Positions 26,440-32,738 of a stretch of DNA of 32,738 nt are shown here, in pieces (position 1 is the first letter of the stretch; the number at the start of each line of letters is the position of its first letter). Both the position numbers and the translations under genes were made by a program. The notes beneath the pieces are model-generated. The model was given only the letters and a program-made list of their open reading frames with translations. It did no database searches and was not told where the DNA came from. Origin of the DNA: Betaproteobacteria bacterium (lineage in GTDB: Bacteria; Pseudomonadota; Gammaproteobacteria; Burkholderiales; SG8-39); the NCBI GenBank assembly GCA_005883675.1, contig VBCM01000193.1, forward strand, positions 4,821-37,558. The letters run 5' to 3'.

Positions 26440-27214
26440 GTCCGAGCATCAGTAACAGCTCGACCAGCGTCCTGAGCTGCGGCCGCAGCTCGCGCGCCAG
26501 GTCTTCGCGAAAGCCATAGGGCGGCTGCTCGTCCATGTAGGTTGCTTCCGAGAGCTCGAGCTGCACGGCGTGCACGCCCTTCGCCGGCTCGCCGTAGCGG
26601 CGGGTGATGTAGCCGCCTTTGAAGCGCCCGTTCAGCACCGCGCTGTAGCCTTCGACTGACTTCTCCAGCGCTTCGCCGATTCCCGCCGCGCATGACTTGC
26701 CATCGGCGGTGCCGAGATTCAGATCCGGCAGCTTGCCGGCAAAGAACCGCGGCAGCACGGAAAAGATGGAATGCGCATCCCACAGCAGCGCATAGCCGTG
26801 CTTCGCCTTGATCTGCGCGAGCGCCTGCTGCAGGCGCTGATGGTACGGCTGCCAATAGACGCGAAGCCGCTCGGCCACCTCGTCGTCAGACGGCGCAAAG
26901 CCGGGCAGGTAGATCGGTTCGCAATGGAAGGTGTCCATCGGCACGATGCCGGTGGTGTGCTGCCCGGGATAGAGGTTGGCGTTGTCCGGCGGCCGGTTGA
27001 GGTCGACGACATACCGCGAATGCGTCGCCACGAGCACCGAGGCGCCGATCTCGCCGAGAAAGTCGTAAAGGCGCTCGAGATGCCAGTCGGTATCCGGCAG
27101 GGCGCGGGCTGCCGGGCTCAGCCGCGGCGCGAGCCATTCCGGGATAAACGTGCCGGTGTGCGGCATCGAGACGAGGACGGGCACCTTGCCCTCCCGATAG
27201 CGATAGAGCTCCAT
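26417..27214 (-). CDS. hutG: N-formylglutamate deformylase
   Basis: Hydrolyses N-formyl-L-glutamate to L-glutamate and formate, the last step of the HutF branch. The protein is 265 residues from the ATG at 27214 ([28 protein letters not shown]). Family motifs include DTDWHLERLYDFL, ATHSRYVVDLNRPPDNANLYPGQHTTGIVPMDTF, ALLWDAHSI, DLNLGTADGKSC and HAVQLELSEATYMDE. The start overlaps the hutH stop by one base (TGATG), which decides it against the longer track ORF. The last six residues (NSDPGS) and the stop come from the right arm of the palindromic element, exactly as in convergent hutI. The replaced tail follows the helix TLVELLLMLG and probably does not affect the active site. Confidence 0.94.
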   Translation of the reverse strand: MELYRYREGKVPVLVSMPHTGTFIPEWLAPRLSPAARALPDTDWHLERLYDFLGEIGASVLVATHSRYVVDLNRPPDNANLYPGQHTTGIVPMDTFHCEPIYLPGFAPSDDEVAERLRVYWQPYHQRLQQALAQIKAKHGYALLWDAHSIFSVLPRFFAGKLPDLNLGTADGKSCAAGIGEALEKSVEGYSAVLNGRFKGGYITRRYGEPAKGVHAVQLELSEATYMDEQPPYGFREDLARELRPQLRTLVELLLMLGRNSDPGS

Positions 27215-28686
27215 CAGAGGGACGGCAGCAACCCCGGCGTGAAGCGATGAAAGGCGCCGGCCTCGATCAGCGCCTGGATCGCGGTGATGTCGGGCGCGAA
27301 ATAGCGGTCGTGATCGTAGAAGCCCACCTTCGAGCGGACGAGCGCATGCACTTCCTGTAGCCGCGCGGAAGTGCGCAGTGGCGCGCGGAAATCGATGCCC
27401 TGCGCCGCGGCGAGGAGCTCGATGGCGACGATGCCGGCGCTGTTCGCCGCCATGTCGCCGAGCCGCCGCGCGGCGAAGGTCGACATGCTGACGTGGTCCT
27501 CCTGGTTCGCGGAGGTGGGCAGGCTGTCGACGCTCGCCGGATGCGCGAGCGACTTGTTCTCGCTCGCGAGCGCTGCTGCCGTGACCTGGGCGAGCATGAA
27601 CCCGGAGTTGACGCCGCCGTGCTCGACGAGGAAAGGCGGCAGCCCCGAGAGCGTCGGATCGATCAGCAACGCGGTACGCCGCTCGGAGAGCGCGCCGATC
27701 TCGGCGATCGCCACGGCGAGCGCATCGGCCGCCAGCGCGATCGGCTCGCCGTGGAAGTTGCCGCCGGGCAGGATCTCGTCGCCGACGATGAGCGGATTGT
27801 CGGTGACCGCGCTCGCTTCGGTTTCCAGGATGCGCGCCGCGTAGCGCAGCTGCTCGAGGCACGCGCCCATCACCTGCGGCTGGCAGCGCAGGCTGTAGGG
27901 GTCCTGCACGCGCGGGTCGTTCTCCAGATGCGAGTGTCGGATCTCGCTCCCGCCGAGCAGCGCGAGGTAATGCTTGGCGACATCGCGCTGGCCCGCATGG
28001 CCGCGCAGTTCATGGATGCGCGCATCGAACGGCGTATCGCTGCCGGCGGCCGCATCGACCGACAGTCCGCCCGCAGCCACCGCGGCGGCGAATACATCTT
28101 CGGCGGCGAACAGGCCCCTGAGCGCGAGCGCAGTTGACACCTGCGTGCCATTGAGGAGCGCCAGCCCCTCTTTCGGCGCCAGCTTGATCGGCTGCGGATG
28201 CTGTACCTCGCCGATGCCAAGGAGCGCAAGCGACAGATGTGCAAGCGGTGCGAGGTCGCCCGATGCGCCGACCGAGCCCTTTGCCGGGATGCGCGGATAG
28301 AGCCGGCGGTTATAGAGATCGAGGAGCCGCTCGACGAGGAGCGGCCGCACGCCGGAATAGCCGCGCGCGAGGCTCTCAATCTTGAGCGCCAGCGTCAGGC
28401 GGACGGTCGCATCATCGAGCATTGGTCCGGTGCCCGCGGCATGCGAGAGCACGATGTTCCGCTGCAGCTCCTCGAGCTCCGCTTCCGCGATGCGCGTCTG
28501 CGAAAGCCGCCCAAACCCGGTGTTGATGCCGTAGGCAGGTTTGCCAGACGCAAGGATGCGACCTACCGCCGCCTCGCTGGCGCGCATGCGCGCCACTGCG
28601 GCGGATTCCAGCTCGAGCGGTGGCGCCTCGCGCGCGATGGTGCGCAGCTCTGCGAGCGACAGTCGGCCAGTGCCGAGCTTGATCAC
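27214..28686 (-). CDS. hutH: Histidine ammonia-lyase
   Basis: Cytoplasmic enzyme that removes ammonia from L-histidine to give urocanate, the first step of the pathway. The protein is 490 residues. The MIO cofactor tripeptide Ala-Ser-Gly is A141-S142-G143 in [22 protein letters not shown]. Other motifs are [54 protein letters not shown] and [14 protein letters not shown]. It starts with GTG at 28686, overlapping the hutU stop (GTGA); the 654-residue track ORF extends wrongly into hutU. hutU-hutH-hutG form one run on the minus strand with one-to-four-base overlaps, so the three are co-transcribed. Confidence 0.96.
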   Translation of the reverse strand: MIKLGTGRLSLAELRTIAREAPPLELESAAVARMRASEAAVGRILASGKPAYGINTGFGRLSQTRIAEAELEELQRNIVLSHAAGTGPMLDDATVRLTLALKIESLARGYSGVRPLLVERLLDLYNRRLYPRIPAKGSVGASGDLAPLAHLSLALLGIGEVQHPQPIKLAPKEGLALLNGTQVSTALALRGLFAAEDVFAAAVAAGGLSVDAAAGSDTPFDARIHELRGHAGQRDVAKHYLALLGGSEIRHSHLENDPRVQDPYSLRCQPQVMGACLEQLRYAARILETEASAVTDNPLIVGDEILPGGNFHGEPIALAADALAVAIAEIGALSERRTALLIDPTLSGLPPFLVEHGGVNSGFMLAQVTAAALASENKSLAHPASVDSLPTSANQEDHVSMSTFAARRLGDMAANSAGIVAIELLAAAQGIDFRAPLRTSARLQEVHALVRSKVGFYDHDRYFAPDITAIQALIEAGAFHRFTPGLLPSL

Positions 28687-30341
28687 TTTGCGAGCGGCAG
28701 GTCGAGGCCTTGCGCGCGCGCGCAGGCGAGCGCCGCCTCGTAGCCGGCATCGGCGTGGCGCATGACGCCGCTCGCCGGGTCGTTCCACAGCACGCGCTCG
28801 ATGCGCCGCGCCGCCGCGTCGGTGCCGTCGCACACGATCACCTGTCCCGCGTGCTGTGAATAGCCCATGCCGACGCCGCCGCCGTGATGGAACGACACCC
28901 ACGTCGCGCCGCTCGCGCAATTGAGGAGCGCGTTCAGCACCGCCCAGTCCGACACCGCGTCCGTGCCGTCGCGCATGGCTTCCGTCTCGCGGTTCGGGCT
29001 CGCCACCGAGCCGGCATCGAGATGGTCGCGGCCGATGACAATCGGCGCCTTCAATTCGCCCGAGCGCACCATCTCGTTGAATGCGAGGCCGGCACGATGG
29101 CGCTGGCCGAGGCCGAGCCAGCAGATGCGCGCCGGCAACCCTTGGAACCGGATGCGTTGGCCTGCGAGGTCGAGCCACCGGTGCAGGTTTTTATCCTCCG
29201 GGAAGAGTTCCCGGACTTTCGCATCTGTGCGCGCGATGTCCTGGGGCTCGCCGGAGAGCGCCACCCAGCGGAAAGGGCCTTTGCCGACACAGAAGAGCGG
29301 ACGCACATATGCGGGTACGAAGCCCGGATAGTCGAACGCGTTATTCACGCCGGCGTTCTTCGCTTCCTGCCGGATGTTGTTGCCGTAATCGACGCACGGG
29401 ACGCCCATCGCCTTGAAGCCGAGGATAGTGCGCACGTGCTTGGCGATCGACTCGCGCGCCGAGAGCGCCACCTCGTCCGGTTCGCGCTGCCGCAGGTCTT
29501 TCCACTTGCCGAGTGACCAGTGCTCGGGCAGATAGCCATGCGCCGGGTCGTGCGCCGAGGTCTGGTCGGTGACGAGCGACGGGCGAAACGCCGAGCTCTG
29601 CGCGCGCTTGAGGAATTGCGGCAGCAGCTCGGCGGCGTTGCCGACGAGGCCGATGGAAATCGGCCGTCCGGCCTGTTGCACCATGGCGGCGGCTTCATCG
29701 ACGCTTTTCGCCTGCGCGTCGAGGTAGCCGGTTTTCAGGCGCATCTCGATGCGCGCCGGGTCGCATTCGATGGCGATCAGCGACGCGCCATTCATCGTCG
29801 CCGCGAGCGGCTGCGCGCCGCCCATGCCGCCGAGCCCGGCGGTGAGGATCCATTTGCCCGACCAGTCGCCATTGCAATGCTGGCGGCCGGCTTCGGCGAA
29901 GGTCTCGTAAGTGCCTTGCACGATGCCCTGGCTGCCGATGTAGATCCAGGAGCCGGCCGTCATCTGCCCGTACATCATCAAGCCCTTGCGGTCGAGCTCG
30001 TGGAAGTGCTCCCACGTGGCCCACGCAGGCACGAGGTTCGAATTCGCGATGAGCACGCGCGGTGCATCGGGATGGGTACGGAAGATGCCGACGGGCTTCC
30101 CGGACTGCACGAGGAGCGTCTGATCCGATTCCAGGCGGCGCAGCGCCGCGACGATCGCGTCGTAGCACTCCCAGTTGCGCGCGGCCTTGCCGATGCCGCC
30201 GTAGACGACGAGCTCCTCCGGGCGCTCGGCGACCTCCGGATCGAGGTTGTTCATCAGCATGCGCAGCGGCGCCTCGGTGAGCCAGCTCTTGGCGCTGAGC
30301 TGGCTCCCGCGCGGCGCGCGCACGATGCGGGGCGTGTGCAT
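28683..30341 (-). CDS. hutU: Urocanate hydratase
   Basis: NAD-dependent urocanase that adds water to urocanate to give imidazolonepropionate. The protein is 552 residues, full length. Motifs: [61 protein letters not shown], the NAD-binding [31 protein letters not shown] with the active-site Cys at C407, and [24 protein letters not shown]. The start at 30341 agrees with the family N-terminus. On the minus strand TAGCAT lies exactly six bases before the ATG, without a Shine-Dalgarno. It is the first gene of hutUHG and is divergent from an ABC transporter operon. Confidence 0.96.
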   Translation of the reverse strand: MHTPRIVRAPRGSQLSAKSWLTEAPLRMLMNNLDPEVAERPEELVVYGGIGKAARNWECYDAIVAALRRLESDQTLLVQSGKPVGIFRTHPDAPRVLIANSNLVPAWATWEHFHELDRKGLMMYGQMTAGSWIYIGSQGIVQGTYETFAEAGRQHCNGDWSGKWILTAGLGGMGGAQPLAATMNGASLIAIECDPARIEMRLKTGYLDAQAKSVDEAAAMVQQAGRPISIGLVGNAAELLPQFLKRAQSSAFRPSLVTDQTSAHDPAHGYLPEHWSLGKWKDLRQREPDEVALSARESIAKHVRTILGFKAMGVPCVDYGNNIRQEAKNAGVNNAFDYPGFVPAYVRPLFCVGKGPFRWVALSGEPQDIARTDAKVRELFPEDKNLHRWLDLAGQRIRFQGLPARICWLGLGQRHRAGLAFNEMVRSGELKAPIVIGRDHLDAGSVASPNRETEAMRDGTDAVSDWAVLNALLNCASGATWVSFHHGGGVGMGYSQHAGQVIVCDGTDAAARRIERVLWNDPASGVMRHADAGYEAALACARAQGLDLPLAK

Positions 30342-30347
30342 GGCGCA

Positions 30348-30353
30348 ATGCTA
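30348..30353 (-). promoter_or_regulatory. Candidate -10 (TAGCAT) six bases before hutU
   Basis: Minus-strand TAGCAT (complement of 30348-30353) lies six bases upstream of the hutU ATG, the same spacing as at etfB, hutI, hutF, the SDR and ETF-QO genes. It matches TATAAT at four of six positions, including the three most conserved. It is the weakest member of the set. Confidence 0.4.
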
Positions 30354-30362
30354 GCGCCAAGT

Positions 30363-30368
30363 TAGAAT
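30363..30368 (+). promoter_or_regulatory. Candidate -10 (TAGAAT) for the ABC transporter operon
   Basis: TAGAAT at 30363-30368 lies 25 bases before the binding-protein ATG at 30394. Here a Shine-Dalgarno (GGGAG, 30383-30387, six bases before the ATG) is present, so this transcript has an ordinary leader of about 19 bases. It serves as an internal contrast to the leaderless-type starts. Confidence 0.45.
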
Positions 30369-30393
30369 GGCGCGTCCATCGCGGGAGACCCAA

Positions 30394-31323
30394 ATGAAAT
30401 GGCTAGCGTTGATTGCTGCTGCCTGCGTCGCGTGCGCGACGCAGGCGCAGGAGAAGGTCGTGCTCGGCATGAGTGGCTGGACGGGCTTTCAGCCGCTCAA
30501 GCTCGCCGAGCTCGCCGGCATCTTCAAGAAGAACGGCGTGGACATCGAGACGCGGTTCATCGCACCGGTGCAGCGCTCCGCGGCGCTCGCTTCGGGCGCC
30601 TTGAACGCAGCGGCCACGACCGTGGACCAGCACATCGTCTGGACCTCCGCGGGCATCCCGACGGTGCAGGTCGCGCTCATCGACAAGTCGAACGGCGGCG
30701 ACGGCCTTGCGGTTCGCAATAACATCAAGTCGCTGCACGAGCTGAAGGGCAAGACCGTCAATGTCGACGGCCCGGGCACGGTGCAGCACTTCATGCTCTC
30801 GTACATCCTCGAGAAGAACGGCATGTCGATCCAGGACGTGACGCGCTCGACGCTCGCGGCCCAGCCCGCGGCGCAGGCGTTCGTCGCCGGGCAGGGCGAC
30901 GCGGCGCTCACGTACGAGCCGTATCTCTCGAGCATCCGGGCGAAGCCCGAGGCGGGCAAGATTCTCGTCACGTCCAAGGACTATCCGGTGGTGGTCGACG
31001 TGCTCGTCTTCAAGAAGGACTTCATCGAGAAGAATCCGAAGATCGTAAGAGCGACGGTGGAGAGCTTTTTCGAAGCGCTCGACATGATCAAGCGCGAGCC
31101 CGACAAGGCCTACGAGCTGATGGGCAGCGTCGTGAAGCAGCCCGGCGACGCCTTCGCGAAATCCGCCGCCTACATTGCCTGGCAGGACCGCGCGGCGAAC
31201 AAGGCCTATTACGCCAATGAGCATAAGCCGTTCGTCGACTTCGCGGTGCGCGTGCTCAAATCCACGCGAGTGATCGAGAAGGAGCCGAAGGCCGAAGAGA
31301 TGGTCGACCTCCGCTTCCAATAG
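30394..31323 (+). CDS. NMT1/SsuA-like ABC transporter substrate-binding protein (NitT/TauT type)
   Basis: Periplasmic binding protein of 309 residues. The signal peptide is MKWLALIAAACVACATQA, cleaved near AQA-QEK. Mature features are those of the NMT1/THI5, taurine/nitrate family: EKVVLGMSGWTGFQPLKLAELAGIFKKNGVDIETRFI, SGALNAAATTVDQHI, LHELKGKTVNVDGPGTVQHFML, FVAGQGDAALTYEPYLSSI and DVLVFKKDFIEKNPKIVRATVESFFEAL. The start at 30394, rather than the track start at 30367, is set by the signal peptide and by GGGAG six bases upstream. It leads a three-gene ABC operon divergent from hutU across 52 bases. Location suggests histidine, urocanate or a related imidazole as ligand, which is inference; sulfonate, nitrate or thiamine-precursor analogues remain possible. 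Confidence 0.9.
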   Translation: MKWLALIAAACVACATQAQEKVVLGMSGWTGFQPLKLAELAGIFKKNGVDIETRFIAPVQRSAALASGALNAAATTVDQHIVWTSAGIPTVQVALIDKSNGGDGLAVRNNIKSLHELKGKTVNVDGPGTVQHFMLSYILEKNGMSIQDVTRSTLAAQPAAQAFVAGQGDAALTYEPYLSSIRAKPEAGKILVTSKDYPVVVDVLVFKKDFIEKNPKIVRATVESFFEALDMIKREPDKAYELMGSVVKQPGDAFAKSAAYIAWQDRAANKAYYANEHKPFVDFAVRVLKSTRVIEKEPKAEEMVDLRFQ

Positions 31324-31329
31324 AAGAAT

Positions 31330-31350
31330 AAATGGGGACGGACCCCATTT
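31330..31350. repeat. Inverted repeat AAATGGGG-n5-CCCCATTT between binding-protein and permease genes
   Basis: AAATGGGG (31330-31337), loop ACGGA and CCCCATTT (31343-31350) form a perfect 8-bp stem, and the right arm runs into TTTTT (31348-31352). It resembles the short palindromes dispersed in many proteobacterial genomes. Placed after the binding-protein stop and eight bases before the permease TTG, it may partly terminate transcription or protect the upstream mRNA, favouring binding protein over permease. Confidence 0.75.
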
Positions 31351-31357
31351 TTCTCAT

Positions 31358-32128
31358 TTGGAGCCCCTAAAACCGGTTTCGCATCGCGCCCGGCTGCTGC
31401 TGGGCGCGTCGTTCTTCGCGCTGTTCTTCGCCGTGTGGGCGCTCGTCACCTTCGGCGGGGTGATCGACGCGATGTTCCTGAAGGACCCGCTCTACACCTT
31501 GCGCACGGGCGTGGATCTCTTCCGCGAATTCGGCTTCAGCAAGGATGTCGGCATCACCGTGTTTCGCGTGGTCGGCGGCTTTATCCTCGCCGCGCTCGTC
31601 GCCGTGCCGCTCGGGATACTCATGGGCGCATACAAGCCGGTGGAAGCGTTTATGGAGCCATTCGTGTCCTTCGCACGCTACCTTCCGGCGTCCGCGTTCA
31701 TACCGCTACTCATCCTCTGGGCGGGCGTCGGCGAGAAGCAGAAGCTCGCGGTGATCTTCATCGGCTCGGTGTTCCAGATCATCCTCATGGTCGCGCTGAT
31801 CGTCGGCTCCACGCGCCGCGACCTGATCGAGGCCGCCTATACCTTGGGGGCGGATTCCGGCGCCATCGTGCGGCGCGTGATGCTGCCGGGGGCCGCGCCG
31901 CAGATCGCCGAATCGCTGCGCCTGGTCCTCGGCTGGGCGTGGACCTACGTGATCGTCGCCGAGCTGGTCGGCGCGGAGAGCGGCATCGGCCACATGATCA
32001 TGGACAGCCAGCGCCTCCTCGACACCGGCCAGATGATCTTCGGCATCTTCTGCATCGGCGTGATCGGCCTCATCTCCGATCTCATCTTCAAGTGGGCGAA
32101 CCAGCGCCTGTATCCATGGGCCTTCTGA
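31358..32128 (+). CDS. ABC transporter permease, NitT/TauT (SsuC/TauC-like)
   Basis: Inner-membrane permease of 256 residues with about six spans, for example LLGASFFALFFAVWALVTFGGV, VFRVVGGFILAALVAVPLGILMG, LPASAFIPLLILWAGVG, LAVIFIGSVFQIILMVALIVG and IFGIFCIGVIGLISDLIF. The EAA loop that contacts the ATPase reads IEAAYTLGADSGAIVRRVMLPGAAPQI. The only suitable start is TTG at 31358 (MEPLKPVSHRARLL), directly after the inverted repeat and with no Shine-Dalgarno. The repeat may have replaced the original leader. The gene ends overlapping the ATPase start by 13 bases. It works with the binding protein before it and the ATPase after it. Confidence 0.9.
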   Translation: MEPLKPVSHRARLLLGASFFALFFAVWALVTFGGVIDAMFLKDPLYTLRTGVDLFREFGFSKDVGITVFRVVGGFILAALVAVPLGILMGAYKPVEAFMEPFVSFARYLPASAFIPLLILWAGVGEKQKLAVIFIGSVFQIILMVALIVGSTRRDLIEAAYTLGADSGAIVRRVMLPGAAPQIAESLRLVLGWAWTYVIVAELVGAESGIGHMIMDSQRLLDTGQMIFGIFCIGVIGLISDLIFKWANQRLYPWAF

Positions 32129-32738
32129 TCGACGGCGTCGCACATCAATTTCCCGGCGTGCGGGGCGGGCCGCCGACAGAGGCGCTCGCGCGCACGCACC
32201 TCGCAGTGGAAGACAATGACTTCATCGCCATCCTCGGACCATCGGGCTGCGGCAAATCGACGCTCCTTCGCATCGTCGCCGGGCTCGAGAGCCCCACCAC
32301 TGGCCGCGTGCTGCTCGATGGCCAGCCGGTGAGCAGCCCGGGCCCCGATCGCGGCATGGTGTTCCAGTCCTATACGCTCTTCCCATGGCTCACCGTGGAG
32401 CAGAACATTTTGTTCGGCTCGCGCGCGACGACCGAGCGAGCCCGGCAGCTCATCGGCCGCGTCGGCCTGCGCGGCTTCGAGCGCCACTATCCGAAGATGC
32501 TCTCCGGCGGCATGCAGCAGCGCACGGCGCTTGCCCGGGCTTTGGCCAACGATCCCAAAATCCTGCTGCTGGACGAGCCATTCGGTGCGCTCGACAACCA
32601 GACGCGGGCGCTCATGCAGGAGCTGCTGCTTGGCATTTGGGAAGCAGATCGCAAGATCGTGCTATTCGTGACGCACGATATCGACGAGGCGATCTTCATG
32701 GCGAACCGCGTCGCCGTGCTCTCGGCGCGCCCCGGGCG
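32116..32738 (+). CDS. ABC transporter ATP-binding protein, NitT/TauT (cut by window end)
   Basis: Cytoplasmic ATPase subunit, absent from the ORF track because it has no stop in the window; 207 codons are visible. It starts ATG 32116 ([24 protein letters not shown]), inside the 3' end of the permease gene. Walker A is GPSGCGKST, the Q-loop is [11 protein letters not shown], the signature is LSGGMQQR, Walker B is [12 protein letters not shown] and the H-loop is VTHDIDEA. The FPW after the Q-loop and the overall pattern are typical of TauB/SsuB-like subunits. It completes the importer with the two genes upstream. About 50 residues should lie beyond the window. Confidence 0.93.
   Translation, partial: MGLLIDGVAHQFPGVRGGPPTEALARTHLAVEDNDFIAILGPSGCGKSTLLRIVAGLESPTTGRVLLDGQPVSSPGPDRGMVFQSYTLFPWLTVEQNILFGSRATTERARQLIGRVGLRGFERHYPKMLSGGMQQRTALARALANDPKILLLDEPFGALDNQTRALMQELLLGIWEADRKIVLFVTHDIDEAIFMANRVAVLSARPG

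Noticed and set aside
27214-29178. 654-residue extension of hutH into hutU
   Set aside because: The first 164 residues are an Arg-rich reading of hutU; the GTG at 28686 gives the canonical N-terminus and a GTGA overlap.
1-32738. CRISPR arrays, tRNA/rRNA genes, prophage, toxin-antitoxin or defence genes
   Set aside because: Looked for direct repeats with spacers, tRNA-like stems and typical proteins; nothing supportable was found.

Overview
The window is GC-rich and densely coded, about 33 kb with almost no intergenic space. It looks like chromosomal DNA of a betaproteobacterium, probably Burkholderiales or a near relative. The reasons are a Bug/TctC-type tripartite tricarboxylate receptor, a PilL/ChpA-style hybrid CheA, the form of the etfBA/ETF-QO and hut genes, and codon use saturated with G/C third positions. 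The assignment rests on recognising protein families by eye, without a database search. No tRNA, rRNA, CRISPR array, phage or transposase gene was found, and no gap without a gene exceeds about 110 bases.

Layout. (1) 1-4867: the 3' part of a ChpA/PilL-like hybrid histidine kinase, overlapped by a Ser/Thr kinase with a C-terminal cyclic-nucleotide-binding domain. (2) 4716-11195: acyl-CoA metabolism, with an SDR dehydrogenase (minus) divergent from an ADP-forming acyl-CoA synthetase, then etfB, etfA and a long acyl-CoA dehydrogenase. (3) 11188-14774: a secreted DUF885 protein with a probable CTG start, convergent with a DUF962 protein and a cNMP-gated MscS channel. (4) 14830-18154: a REC-GAF-GGDEF-EAL protein with a degenerate GGDEF and intact EAL, an unknown small protein, and a remnant histidine-kinase/receiver protein. 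(5) 18155-22115: ETF-ubiquinone oxidoreductase divergent from a hotdog thioesterase and acetoacetyl-CoA synthetase. (6) 22128-30341: a Bug receptor, a YoaK-family membrane protein and the histidine utilisation genes hutF, hutI, hutG, hutH and hutU. (7) 30394-32738: a NitT/TauT-type ABC transporter divergent from hutU, with the ATPase cut by the window end.

How the genes fit together. Electrons from acyl-CoA dehydrogenase would pass through EtfAB to ETF-QO and the quinone pool. The acyl-CoA synthetase, SDR, thioesterase and acetoacetyl-CoA synthetase fit the same fatty- or branched-acid catabolism. The hut genes encode the HutF/HutG branch (histidine to urocanate, imidazolonepropionate, formiminoglutamate, formylglutamate, then glutamate plus formate). 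No hutC repressor is present in the window.

Most striking signals. First, -10-like hexamers sit exactly six or seven bases before the start codons of many first-in-operon genes, without Shine-Dalgarno sequences, which suggests leaderless mRNAs. Several of these are symmetric bidirectional promoters. Second, an 85-bp palindromic element between hutI and hutG supplies the same last six residues and the stop codon to both convergent genes. Third, the convergent kinase and SDR genes appear fused tail to tail, with both C-termini altered. I did not find a clear new multi-gene system such as a defence island or biosynthetic cluster.
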